Shown: piece after piece, positions 34,582 through 46,864 of the stretch
Layout: each line of letters begins with the position of its first letter
Position numbering within the stretch: the first letter of the stretch is position 1
NCBI GenBank assembly: GCA_026686845.1
Contig: JAIVEN010000001.1
Coordinates: 31,488,001 to 31,552,000, forward strand
Source: Adenanthera pavonina
Lineage: Eukaryota > Streptophyta > Magnoliopsida > Fabales > Fabaceae
Reading direction: 5' to 3'
DNA: 64,000 nucleotides
Notes under the pieces: generated by a model
Databases searched by the model: none
What the model was told of the DNA's origin: nothing
Seen by the model: only the letters and a program-made list of their open reading frames with translations
Translations under genes and position numbers: made by a program

Positions 34582-37500
34582 TTATGCCTTTGATGGTGAT
34601 TCACCAGAGCTGACTGCAGAAGCATTCTCTTTGGGCTTTGAAGTAACTGCCTCCAGCGTCTTGTAAAATTCTTCAGGAAGGGGAGGAGGTCGATGTTGAG
34701 GAACATGCTTAGGAATTGGCGCATCATTCTCAATCAGCTCACATTCATAATCATCAGGGACACCCCATGGATCCCACTCTGCAGTCAAACATATTACTTA
34801 GTATACAAATAAAATCCATCATTTTCCGTCAACAATTGATGCTGAAAACTTCAAGTGGCAACCACTGAAAATCACATTTGTTGTTTACATTGATACACTA
34901 ACACATGACAGACCATGGGCAAAAAGACAATTTACTAATTACTTTTTTTGGTTTATAATATAAGATCATTTTAACCAAATAATGTAAATTAAGGTAAGGA
35001 ATTAAAATCAGTTAATAACCTTCATTTTTTCAAAAATCATAAAGCCTAACCAAAGCTACCTTTACTGAATTTTATTGGAAAAAATTATTCATTTAATGCT
35101 TGGAGTATAAAAGAGCCGGTAGGCTCTATTTTCTAAAGCACTCTATGATGAATTAATAGGGGCATTTTTTGATAATGTATAATAAATGCTATTTCATATT
35201 CTGAAAAAAGATCTTATATTTAAGATCAAGTAAAAAAATTATATATTTAGGATCGAAAGGAGAAAAACAATGATAATGATACAATAACATACTCCAGAGA
35301 TGCTTGCTAATTTTTTTTTTTTTGGGGGAACAACAGAGGCTTAGTAGCCTAGATCACAGTATCTGCATACTTTTCATTGAAAATCAGTTTGACCTTATCA
35401 TGTAATGTAATTTATTAATACAAAGTCAAGGAATGGTAGAAAAAGGCTGGGGATATAAGCTGCAAGCGTGCATCCATAATCAGTTCAAACCAAGATCTAC
35501 CAAATTCACAAATAATAACATTTAATTTAAAGATTACAATAATAACAATAACAACATTAGCCTTATCCCACTATGTGGGGTCGGCTACATGGATCATACG
35601 ATGCCAATGGGTTCTATTAAACGTCATCTCCTTAGATAAATCATTTCTTAAAAGGTCATTCCTTATAACTTCCCTTAATATCCTTTTTGGTCTTCCTCTA
35701 CGCCTTTTGATTGGATTCCAGGCCATTTGATCAACTTTCTTCACCGGCTCCCCTTGCCCTCTTCTTTGTAGATGTCCAAAACACCTTAAACGATTTTCCA
35801 CTATTTTTTTCTCGATAGGTGCTACCCCAACTTTCTTTCGTATACAGTTATTTCGTATCTTATCCAATTTTATATGACCATACATCCATCTCAATATTCT
35901 CATCTCTGCTACTCCCATCTTATGCTCTTGTTGTCCTTTCAAAGCCCAACATTCACTACCATATAGCATTACTGGCCTTATAGCTGTTCTGTAAAATTTT
36001 CCTTTAAGTTTAATAAGTACCTTATGGTCACAAATAACTCCTGTTTCTTTTCTCCACTTTAACCACCAAGTTTGTATCCTATGCATAACATCCCCATCAA
36101 TTTCACCATTATTCTGTAAAATCGACCCCAAATATCTAAATTTTAACACTTCAGGAATGATTTGCTCTCCAATTTTTATCTCTGGAACATTTCTAATTGG
36201 CATCTTATTAAATTTGCAATACATATATTCCGTCTTGCTTCTACTCAGACAGAAACCTTTTGATTTCAAAGTATGTCTCCATAATTCAAGTTTGATAGAG
36301 AATTTTCAAATTTACACCAGGCCCCCAACTGAAATGAATCCTCATTCAAGTATGGACATGTATTAAAAAAAGCAATGAGTTTATAAAGCCATAAATTGTC
36401 CTAGATTCAAGTGTTTATTGCAAGACCAATCCTAGCATTAGCAAACCTGAAGCTCAGTTCACTTCTTAATCTGAGGCCTCAAATATTCAGATTTGATGTT
36501 TCAGCGTTTAAACATTTAGGAGTTTGTTCCAAAGAGAAACACCAACTTCTCAAATTCAAGTAATTCATTAACAGGAAGAAATCTAGGACCATTTGACAAT
36601 ACATTGACATGAGTTTTATAGATCATTATAAACATTCCATGAGAAGACAATACAGGCACCTAGAGATATCTTCAATGCAAATTATGACTACCCTACCCAA
36701 TACTCCTTATGACATTGATCAGTTACCGACCATAATATTGCCACTACTTCAAATTTGTAAGAGCCACATAGCATACAAAAATGAAAATAGAGAAATTAGA
36801 GTGCCTAGACCAGAACAAAAAGAATGAATAAATAAATTGCTCCAACAAGCAGTGGTACACGTACACCAGCACATTAGACATACATGCCATTTGGTTCCAT
36901 GTCCTTTAAATATTATGCACAACTGCAAAAGGTTGTTCATCAAACATTGGGTTATGATATGTATCCCATGATATACAAGTACCTGTTCATAGTTTCAACA
37001 AGATGCAAAAATTTTCATGTATGAGTATTGAAAAAGTCAAAATAATTATAAATCAAAATAATTACTGCTACATTATATCTTTAGTAATGTGATAAATATT
37101 TATGAAGAAAGAATAACTAAATTAAACCGGGGGGGTATCATAAACAATAAGAGAAAATTTCTCCAAAGAGGAAAGTTTCTTTTGTCTGACCATAGTAAAA
37201 AAATATGCCAATGACACTGGGATTGTATAAAATCCTAGCAGGATCTCATGGAGCATTTTGTTAAATGTTAAATTGGCCAAAGTGCTATTAGTATATATGT
37301 CTTAAATAAGGGCCACAACCCTACTGGCTACTACAATTTATGAAAGGAATCTACCCTCGAAAAGTTCAAGTCTTTTGACTTAAAAAATACAAGTTAGACC
37401 CAAAAAGAAGAAGAAAGTAGGACACTTCCAACCAATTTGATAGTTTGATAATCAGTTAGTTTTAATTCCATATTATCTTCAGTTATTGTATGATGCTTTG

Positions 37501-38397
37501 CAGTTTCTTTTTGCTTCAAGAGGAAAAAAAAATTCACCAAAAAAGGAGGAAAACGTTGGAATGCCTCTTGAAACACGCAATAATAATGCGACATCAAAAT
37601 TTTCTAAGTTAAAACAGATCGAGTGAAACAGGCAACCTCAACATAAACTAACTATTTTCCCAAGCCACCTAATTTTTGCGTTCTTTTACTTTATTTTCCC
37701 GATTCTATGAGCATCAAAATACATCACACTTTCATATTACTTTGTCTTCCCTTGAGAGAAAACAGGGAAAACGTCCATTTCTATTCGAACCAAGATGAAT
37801 TCATCGATTCTGATAATTTCTAAGCTCAAAACAGAATTTACCATGAAACTATTCAATCCATGGAAATACAGAATTTACCAAAACAAACGGAAGATTAAAG
37901 ACCCAAAAAAAGGAGGATAACATCCTAGTGTTGCTAATTAACATTCCGTGAAGACGAAATCAACACAGAGGCGCACCATAACAGCATGTAGACTCATTTC
38001 TATGAACAACACAAATACATCAATGCAGTTTAATCAGCATATTCTTCCACACACATGCTTCATTGTTTTCAAATTGATCGATACCTATCATTTTGCCAAT
38101 GAGCTTGAGCTCATCCCGAGCCTCCTCGATGAGCTCCTCCACCTGGCCACAACCAAGGCGCTTCTCGATCGTTTCCCAATCTTCTTCTTCCTGGCAAACC
38201 TTCAGCCTGTGGCTCGTGAAGCTCTCCACAGCCTTACGGTAGCCCTCATCCTCTGGGACGGCCTGGATCTCCGTGAGGGTTTTGGTGTAAAGGTCGATGA
38301 GGACTTCTCGAGCGTTCGGCACCACATCAAGCCCTACAATTCCCGTCGTCTGCTTCACCTTGGCCATCAATGGCCGCGCGACTGCCCGTAGGAACAT
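34582..38397 (-). CDS. NDUFA5: NDUFA5 (complex I 1-alpha subunit 5), copy 2
   Basis: Same subunit and exon structure as copy 1: exon 1 at 38085-38397 (ATG 38397) and exon 2 at 34582-34778 (TAA 34582-34584), with donor ATAG|GTATCG and acceptor GCAG|AG preserved. The product is again 169 aa and differs from copy 1 at six positions I can see: G35D, K42T, R62S, A67V, M76T and D156N (copy 1 to copy 2). No stop or frameshift is present. The intron is 3306 bp because an RTE LINE sits in it in the same orientation as the gene. The upstream 150 bases are nearly the same as in copy 1, so both copies probably share promoter elements. The frame upstream of 38397 has no ATG and is not used. Confidence 0.94.
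35536..36290 (-). mobile_element. 5'-truncated RTE-type LINE in the NDUFA5 copy 2 intron
   Basis: A non-LTR retrotransposon fragment. The frame 35571-36269 (232 aa) encodes the C-terminal part of the reverse transcriptase polyprotein: FRYLGSILQNNGEIDGDV, RIQTWWLKWRKETGVICD, RPVMLYGSECWALK, MRILRWMYGH and RRRGRPKR. The 3' end carries the plant RTE text seen on the plus strand as CCCACTATGTGGGGTCGGCT, followed outward by a TTG/TTA-type tail (plus-strand AATAATAACAATAACAAC). Copy 1 supplies the empty site (AAGATTGGATAGAG). The flanks here, AAAGATT and CAAGTTT, look like an imperfect target duplication. The 5' part, with the endonuclease, is missing. Confidence 0.88.
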
Positions 38398-38738
38398 CCT
38401 CGCCAACTTACCATGCTTCCCACTGAATCACTGCCTTCTCTTTCGTTCTGTGAGTTTCTTTCTCGAATTAACTCGGTTTCTGGCCAGATACGGGGCTGCT
38501 CCGAATTCTTTTTCGGGTCATGTGATGTCGGGTATGGGTTGAAACTAAACACATGGATTATCAAATTTACTATAAAATATGTCTTTTTATTACCTTTTTT
38601 TTAATTTTACTGCTTAGTATTTTAAATTTTAATATTTTTTATTAATTAAAATCCTACTTTATAATTAATTAACTCTATTAACATCTAATTATAATTTTCC
38701 CAATTGCTTATTTTGGACAAGACATAATTCCTTTTTTT

Positions 38739-41539
38739 TTTATTAATATTCTCTTCTATAGGCTCTTCTGGAAAACACAAGCGAAAATGTAGAGTTCAAG
38801 TCATGAGTATGCTATCAAAGTTCAATCATATTTGTTTAAATGAAATAGTAAGCAAGGTGGTCAAACTCCATTGTCCACACAAACTTGTATGGACGATATA
38901 GCCTCATATGTAAACTCATAAGAGTTTATTTTTTATTAATAAATAGATATTAAAATACAAATTATCAACATCCATTCCATAATTTTATTATATATGAAAC
39001 CTATTATTAAGATAGATTTTCCTGGAAGCAAGTCTCTTTTTTTTTGTTTTTAATAACCCTCTCTTATTCGTTAAGACATATTCAATTGGTTATACTAACC
39101 AATTAATTTTTTTTGGCTAGACATTAACCAATTAATCATGCGGTCATATATAGTTGTTTTGGAAGACAAGTCATAGGTTTTTTATTTTTATTTTTATTTT
39201 AATGATGGATAAAAATAAATTAGAATCATAATTAATAAAATTTCTTTTGTATATTTTATTTTTTTATGAATTGTTAGTCATAAAAATGACTAGCTAGGTC
39301 ACCACCAGAATACACAATTGTTGCAAATGACCACCATTTTTGGGGTGGCGCTCATTCCCAGAAAGTGGAAGCTGAAAATTTTGGCTTCATTTTTTTTGGA
39401 CAGAAATTTTCAGTCCTTTTGAAAAGTGCTTTTTAAGCCTCTTAGGAAGGGATTTTATACCTCCATCCCATTTTCATTTTATTGTTGATTCGGGTTTGTT
39501 GCATTGTAGGCTTGGTATGGGGTAAAGTACTCGCCGGTTTTGTTTGCGAAATGCTGTTGTCTCTCACGTTTATTTTAATGGTATTATCCTTTTCGGCCAA
39601 AAAAAGAAGAAAAGTGCTTTTTAACAAAGGAAATCCTATTAAATTAAATGATTGGCTATGAGTATACGAATGTGTTGACTATTCCACCTATTTTATAATG
39701 AAGAGTATAGTGTCACTATTTACCATTTTGGATAGGGATTTCAAGCGAACATGAGATTTTATGAGATTATGTGGTGGAATTGTTAAATAGAAGTAACTTT
39801 TTAATAAGTATTTATAACTCAAATAAGTATTTATGAAAGAAACTGATTTTTCCTACTTATGATAATAACTTATTTTCTTATAATTATTTATTTTATTTTT
39901 TTTCTCATTATCTACTCAATAATCACTTAAACCCTCAATATTTAAACATATTTCTTTTTCAAAATCACTTATGGGATAAAAATATCCAAACACAAATCAC
40001 TTTTGACATAATCACTTATTCTTATAATCTATTATGAATAAACATTTATCCTCATAATCACTTATACATAATCCAATCCAAACATATCAAATTATTTTTA
40101 ACTTTCTTGAATTTTAGTAAAATAATACCATTTTTAGTATAAAATAGCAATATTTTTTAAATAAATTTTTTATATTATAATATAATATAATTCTAGTATA
40201 TTATTATTAATAACTATAAATTTACTTTATACATAATATAAAGATATAAAAATGGATTATTAGTTAATTATTTTAAATTCAACATGTGATTATGGATCCT
40301 TGTTAGCTTATTAAGATTTAAATATTAAATTATGAAATTTAGTAGTAATAGTTTTTTTTTAATTTTCTTTATAATATATTAGATATAAAATTAAAAATAT
40401 ATTAATTTCATTACTATCATCTTACTTACACAGTTTGACTGTAATTGAATTAGTGAACTTTGAATCTACTGTGATTTTCAAAACCTTTTTTTTTAATCAG
40501 CCCCAGGCCAACCCCTCAATTACATTATTAACCCCTTATTGCATTAAAACAAAAATTCTATTGTTCTAGATATTTGAAATTTCTTTTTCTGCATTCGTAA
40601 TTATTAATTAATAAGTTTTGATTGTACTGTCCTAGTTGGAGCTGTTGTACATGTTATCATGGAATCTTGCAAAACAACATAATATTTTCATAATGCAAAT
40701 CAAAGAATGCAAAACAAATTGAATCGTTATATTATGTAGAAAATAAATCATAATTTTATCCAAATTCCCCTATATTTTTCTTTCTCTTATTTTACTTTAA
40801 GCAAAAGTACATATTAGGGTCATTAATTTTGAAGTATTTTAGCTTTTTTAAAGTTTCATTGTAATTTTTAATTTTTAAAATGTGATAAAAAACTTCTTCT
40901 ATTTAACATTGTTAAACAAGCTAACAAAAAGTTTAATTCAGATTCATTTAAACACTATTATTATCCATTGGTTAATATACTACCTTAAAAAAATTAAAAA
41001 AATTTAAAAATTTTTAAAATAATTATTATTAAAATAATTTTTAAAAAGTTAAAAAGTTTTTTTTATAAAAAATTTAAATAATTACTACCTTAGAATAAGT
41101 TATTTTTAAAATATTTTGATAATACGTATAAAATTATAACATCAAAATAAATAATTTTTATTTATTTTGAGATATATCATCTGTAAATTAATAGCATTAA
41201 AATTTTTAAGAATAAAATTTTGATATAAACAACCAAAGTTACCGTTGAATATTTTGACAACAAATATGAAAACCAATATTAATTATCTGCAAATTAAATA
41301 CTAATATTATAGATAAATATATATATATTTGCCAATATAGATAAATATATCAAACAAAATTGCAAATAAGATCGGTTTTATTTTAATATACCTCATTTTA
41401 TTAATTGTTACTATGTCATTTAATTAATTAGTTGTTCAATTTAATGAATTATATCTGTTAACTTTTTCCTTATTATCTTGGGATTTGAATTGAATTTGGA
41501 TTCAAATTCTTTATCATCATCTTGTACTTTAATGGGGTG
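38739..41539. other. Very AT-rich intergenic region
   Basis: No gene is recognised. 39700-40100 contains repetitive TCACTTAT-like text that could be MITE debris, but no terminal repeats were found. 40100-41400 is low-complexity A/T. Confidence 0.45.
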
Positions 41540-41548
41540 TATATAAAT
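41540..41548 (+). promoter_or_regulatory. TATA box candidate for the Rab gene
   Basis: TATATAAAT lies about 150 bases before the ATG, followed by a pyrimidine-rich leader (41590-41660), a plausible plant core promoter layout. Confidence 0.6.
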
Positions 41549-41700
41549 CACATACCCTCCTTCAGTTGATTCACTCGCAAAAAAATTGCTTTCTATTTGA
41601 TTTTGCCTCTCTCTTTCTGCTTCTCATTCAATTCTTTCCTTTCTTCCACTCCTTCTCCTAATTGCATTCAGATTTCAGGCTTCACCACATCACTAAGAGA

Positions 41701-42342
41701 ATGTCATACGCTTACCGCTTCAAGTGCATCGTCATCGGCGACAGCGGCGTCGGCAAGTCCTGCTTTCTTCTTCAATTCACCGACAATCGCTTCCAGCCCG
41801 TCCACGACCTAACCATCGGCGTCGAATATGGAGCCACGACGATTCCGATAGACAACAAACCAATCAAGCTGCAGATATGGGACACTGCGGGCCAAGAAAT
41901 CTTCAGGTCCATCACAAGGTCGTATTACAGAGGAGCCGTAGCTGCTCTGCTCGTCTATGACATAACCAGGAGGGAGACATTCAACCATGTGGCTAACTGG
42001 TTGGAAGATGCGAGGAGGGAGGCCGATGCGAACATGACGGTTGTGCTGATTGGGAATAAGTGTGATCTTGATCGGAGAAGGGAAGTGAGTATTGAGGAAG
42101 GCGAAGAGTTTGCGAAGGAGAAGGGGTTGATCTTCATGGAGGCTTCAGCGAAAACGGGTCAGAATGTGGAAGAGGCGTTTGTGGAAGCAGCGAAGAGTGT
42201 GTGCAAGAAGATGGAGGATGGGGATTTTGATTTATCGAAAGAGTCAAGTGGAATAAGCTTAGGATACGGCGGTGGAATTACTAGATCATCTGGAGGCACC
42301 GGTGGCTCATCGTCTTCTTGGAGAAGAGGCTGCTGCACTTGA
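41701..42342 (+). CDS. Rab2/RABB1-like small GTPase, intronless
   Basis: A GTP-binding switch of ER-Golgi and vacuolar traffic, by family. ATG 41701 gives 213 aa in one exon. Seen: P-loop GDSGVGKS (13-20), effector segment with T38 (DLTIGVEYG), DTAGQ 61-65, NKCD 119-122, SAK 149-151, a Gly/Ser-rich tail and a C-terminal CCT with C211 and C212 for geranylgeranylation. LEDARREADANMTVVLIGNK and the ITRSYYRGA run point to Rab2/RABB1. It differs from the family consensus in a few conserved spots, such as QEIFRS where Rab2 has QESFRS. RABB1 genes usually have several introns, so this may be a retrocopy that gained a promoter. Its coding GC is far above the AT-rich flanks. No poly-A remnant is visible. 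Confidence 0.92.
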   Translation: MSYAYRFKCIVIGDSGVGKSCFLLQFTDNRFQPVHDLTIGVEYGATTIPIDNKPIKLQIWDTAGQEIFRSITRSYYRGAVAALLVYDITRRETFNHVANWLEDARREADANMTVVLIGNKCDLDRRREVSIEEGEEFAKEKGLIFMEASAKTGQNVEEAFVEAAKSVCKKMEDGDFDLSKESSGISLGYGGGITRSSGGTGGSSSSWRRGCCT

Positions 42343-43334
42343 AGTAGAACACAACCAATCAATATATCAATATCAATATTTATATAGTTATTTTCCTATT
42401 TTTCTCAAATTATGTGCAAATTTTTTAGTCATTTAATGTGTGTGTGTATATATATATATACCAGCCTCCCCCCTATGTTTGCAGGGGATTAATCTAGTTT
42501 TCCTTATTTTGGAATCTCTCATTCTCTTCTATTTTTGTTTCTATAATTTGGGAAGGGAATTTAATATATCTTTTACTTCATTCAAAATATTAGTAATTTT
42601 CATAGTAATTAAAGCATTTAAAAAAACTACCTTTATGCTTCCTATTGATGTTAATAATCGATATTGATTTTTGATAATTCCATATGTAAAACTTTTAGAT
42701 TAATTAAAACATAAGATAGTGATAATAAAAAAATATAAATCCAAATTTACCGTTGGCAAAAAGAATATTAAATTTAAATTCAAATCAATATATTATATAA
42801 CTTTAAAATCACTATTACTATTTATTGACATAATATAAAACAAAATCATCATTTCTATCTTCATTAATTACTTATTGAGATCCATTTTTTATATAATTAT
42901 CTATTTTTCAGATATACAGATATCATATATATTTCTAGCTAACATAATAAAAAAAAATCATAGTTAACTAGTCAACATATTATGTAAAAAAAATGAGTTG
43001 GCACTTTTATTTTATTACTCTTTATTATTTATTGATGTAATTATTATTTTTAAATAATTAATTTAATTTTTCAAAATTCAAATAATTCTAAAAGGATTCT
43101 AAAAGGTGAAAGGTGCATAGAGTTAAAACTAGTTAAATAAAATTCTCATACACTATTATAATAATAAAATGGTATCAATTTTTTAAATCATTTTTTATTT
43201 TATTTCACTTTATTTTTATCCTGCATCATGATTATATTCTCTCATAAAATTATTTACTTTAAAGTTTCTTTCCTTGCCTTCGCATTCTTATATGAAACAA
43301 AACACACATTAATGCCCCCTTTTTTGGTATGCAT
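42343..43334. other. Rab gene 3' flank and intergenic
   Basis: 3' UTR for roughly the first 200-300 bases, then A/T-rich sequence with no gene seen. Confidence 0.45.
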
Positions 43335-44077
43335 ATTTCGGGTGAAAATAGATCAGGTGCCTAACAAGAACCTATAATCTGACTTATATAAGCCTGATGT
43401 GGCATAACCTATTTTACTAAATAGGTTAGATTTAGATCTACAGGCAAGTCTATTTAAGTGAGGTTAATTTAAAACCTATCAGATTAGACCTATTTAAATT
43501 ATTATTATTATTATTACTTAATATTATTTAATATATATGATATAATTAACATAAATTACTTTTATAAATGTTCTTATTTCTTAGATGTATTAAAGTAAGT
43601 GTAGGGACAGACTTTATATGGGTTGAGATATCTTTACTCACTACTTTTTGTATTACCACATTTTTTGTGGAAGAGAATCAATAAGATAATATATAAAAAG
43701 TCTCATATTGATAAGATCACAAGAGAAGAGAAATGAGCGAGATTTATAGAATTAAAGAGGGCAACTACTTTTTCATTATATTACTTAAATATATGGGACA
43801 TAAAATAAATAAATAAATATATATATATATATGGATCATGCAGTTAATGACTAAAAGTTTAAAATTTAAATTTTTTTTAAAAATTAAAGTAGACAGATTT
43901 TTTATTTTATTTTTTAATAGGTCTTTAAATAAATTTTAAGTCAGGCCAGACTTTTAGAAAGTTCATACTTAAACAAAAAATAAAGCTTTATATAGGCTAA
44001 CAGGGCAACTTCAGACTTTAGATTTATGATTTAAGGCTAGTCTAGTTAAAACCTAACCTAGCCTATTTCAATCCCTA
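43335..44077. mobile_element. Decayed hAT-like non-autonomous element
   Basis: The left end (TTTCGGGTGAAAATAG near 43336) and the reverse complement of the right end (TAGGGATTGAAATAGGC at 44077) form related inverted ends of the GGGTGAAAATAG kind. The flanks GTATGCAT (43327-43334) and GTATACGT (44078-44085) match at 6 of 8 positions, compatible with an old 8-bp hAT duplication. The inside has no transposase but repeats CCTATTT/AAATAGG words. Confidence 0.4.
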
Positions 44078-45626
44078 GTATACGTGCCCTTTTTTAATCA
44101 ATCAACGTCAATATATATATATATATATATATAAACACACACATGCCATGATTGAGCCATCTTTTTTCCCCCCAACAATTTTGGCCAAAAATAAACTTTC
44201 CCTCCACAATTAACTTATGCAATCTTAAATTTATTAAACTAGAAAATTATCGCCGAGATATTTTACTTTAAGTTTTTACTGTGAAATCAGTATATAGACT
44301 GGGTTGATATCCAAAGAATTAGGATGATATATTGAATAGTTATTAGACCATATATGTTAGTAATTAATTCCGTATGTACCAGTAAATATAATTGTGATGA
44401 TGCAAGTGTTTCAATAGTAGAAATAAAAAACGAAAGAAGCACAATAAAGTTTGGAATGAATTGGTTCGTAATAATTACGTGTAGGTCAATGCCATTTGCT
44501 GTGTATAATATAGATAATATAAGCTGTGATAAAAAATATATATCATCAATCATCTGTTGCTGATTCAAGATATTAAGGAAGTAATGAATTACAATATCCA
44601 ATAGACGAAAGCATGGTAGTGAAGTTGGTGACTTGGAGTAGAGTATCATATCCAACAGAACAAAACTTGTTAACTTGTTTTTGTTGTTTATGTGAGCTTG
44701 TCATGTGGGCATAGGGTCGAAAGCAATGATCAAAGTGAGCATAGGGACGAAAATGCCTCCACCTTGTATGCTTCCGACGATGCCTAAAGCTGCTCCAAAC
44801 AATCAAATTACTTATCCTACTACAATGTTCCAAGCAAACTCTGTCTCTTGCACAAACAATCAGTATAGTGCATCTTTAGGGTAAAAGACATGACCATGAT
44901 AAGCACTATGCTATAATTAACAATATGGTACAAAAGTTGTTCATGACATGCCAATATATCAGTCTAATGGATCAACTCACAGTCCAAATATGTTAATTTG
45001 TAAATAAATAGAAGCATTTCAATTACAAAATGTAAGCATCCAATCAACTTAATCATAACTAAACTAATTAAATTCAATAATTTTTTAAAAGTAAAATTAT
45101 ACCTTGGTGTCTTCTAATTTATTTTTCATTGATTAATTATGACGAGGCTTTCAAATAATGGTCACTCACAACCTGCATGGATGCCAGGTATCTCAATATT
45201 CTCGTACAGGGAAGAAAGCCAAACTGATTCGTAGTTATACTGAAACTAATGATTTTGTGTCATGTAATGACACAACATTCATTCACATTATTTCTTTCAT
45301 AGATTTCAGAATTACAAATGTATATACAGCGTACCTAACAAAATTCTCAATCAATATCCATTTATAGTATATGACTAGTAGATAGAGAGAAGGAGAGGGA
45401 GAGAGAGAGAGACAGAGGGTAAATTGGGAATTGTCAATGATTCTTGTTCATGCATGTTTGCGTAATGGGGAAATTAGTTTTAATATTATACAGTTATACT
45501 CATACATTGATAATGAGACATGTTTTGTTAATCACTGATGCATGAACATAGAAGGTTTAATTAGAATTGTTATGCATAAAAAAAATAAAGAAGGTGGGTA
45601 ATTTTTGTTTAGGATATTGAGAGATT
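44078..45626. other. Intergenic, nothing recognised
   Basis: AT microsatellite at 44111-44133 and a GA-rich tract near 45380-45418. Open frames here show no family resemblance. Confidence 0.45.
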
Positions 45627-46004
45627 CAGGGTCTGTTTGGTAGAGTTTCTGAAAACAGTTTTTCTGTTTTTGGAAATAGAAAAGTCAGAAAACTTATTTG
45701 GTAAACCTGTTTTTTATAAACTGTTCTGGAAAACAAACAAAATAAAAGAACATAAAACTCAGAACACTTTTAAGATGTTTTATAGTTTTTGTTCAGGAAA
45801 ACATAAGAAAATGTGAGAAACATCCACCTCATTAATGGTAAAGTTATAAATTTTGAATAACTCATCTATCACTTACTAGTTATGATTTTGAGAACAATTA
45901 TTCAAACATATTTTTTTTCTTGTTTTTAAAATTTATTCTCGAAAACACTTTTACAAAACTATTTTGAGAACAATAAAATAGAAAACACTATTAAATAGGC
46001 CCTT
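45627..46004. mobile_element. MITE-like element with GGGTCTGTTTGG ends
   Basis: The left end CAGGGTCTGTTTGGTAGAG and the right end, read in reverse (TAAGGGCCTATTTAATAGTG), are imperfect inverted repeats. The interior has mirrored GAAAACAG/TTTTC words. This end type is common in plant hAT-like MITEs. No clear duplication was found at the flanks. Confidence 0.4.
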
Positions 46005-46388
46005 AATGTCACCACTTCCTGTAATGATAAAGAGGCATATGATGTAAGAACACAAGAATTGGGAGAAAAGATATTCTAAGGACAAACTTCAATTGATTCA
46101 TTCATATGTGGAATGTTGCATCCTCAATTGCGAAATACTTTGACCTAAAGAAAATGTAAACATAGAGTTATATGCAGCCACTGGTTGTGCTTAGTATTTA
46201 ATATAATGATTAATAATATAAATTTTTATATTCTTATAGTGGGATAAAGGAACATGAATTGAGCTAATTCTTGTTGGTAATGAATATGTTAAGGGTGACA
46301 TTTTTTCATGTAACAAAAAGACCTAGATGATTGTTAATCATATTAATTAAATATAAAGTAGATATGCATAAGAGTGAAGTAAATAATT

Positions 46389-46864
46389 TCATGAATGCAT
46401 ATTGATATTCTTTACATTTTTTGTTGAAGGAGACTTTTGATAAATATAATTAAGAGAACTAATAAACATGCATCTAATTTTAATAATAGTATTTGATTTG
46501 AAGGATAGATAGGGTGACACAAAAGATTGGTATGCGTTATTGAACAATGCATTTAATAGGTGAATTTTTTGAAGAGTGAGAGGTAAAGAGTGTGATGGAC
46601 TCATACCATAATTATGGCATTCATGGTTGAGTGGAGTGTTTGATGTCTCAAATAACCTTAGGTTTTGGAAGACTTCTTGGCAAACCACATTCACTGTCTT
46701 CTCCATTGGCTTATTTTCAGAGTCATGAATTAGGATTTCGAGACCACTTATGCTTTTTGTTATAGATAATGCTATATAGAGTTGGCCATGGGTGAAGATG
46801 GGCTTTGGCAAGAATATGCCAACATGTTGGAGAGATAGTCCTTAGCTCTTATTGATGATCATTG
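46389..46864 (-). pseudogene. Helitron helicase C-terminal fragment
   Basis: The minus strand reads MIINKS near 46850, then LPKPIFTHGQLYIALS, GLEILIHDSENKPMEK and NVVCQEVF, the last part of a PIF1-like Helitron helicase. It is a different copy from the one at 9882-15250. The homology stops exactly at 46864, where the LTR of copia element B begins, so the rest of this Helitron was displaced by that insertion. The N-terminal side is not in the window. Confidence 0.8.

Larger units (their letters stand above)
33955..38738. repeat. Tandem segmental duplication, copy 2
   Basis: The second copy of the NDUFA5 segment, in the same orientation as copy 1. It holds an intact gene copy, an RTE LINE insertion in the intron (about 35536-36290) and small private indels, for example loss of about 18 bp near 38486 compared with copy 1. 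Confidence 0.9.

Noticed and set aside
44287..44833. Minus-strand open frames downstream of the hAT-like element
   Set aside because: Low-complexity hydrophobic translations in AT-rich sequence; no motif.
45380..45418. GA-rich tract as a regulatory GAGA element
   Set aside because: A simple microsatellite with no gene start nearby.
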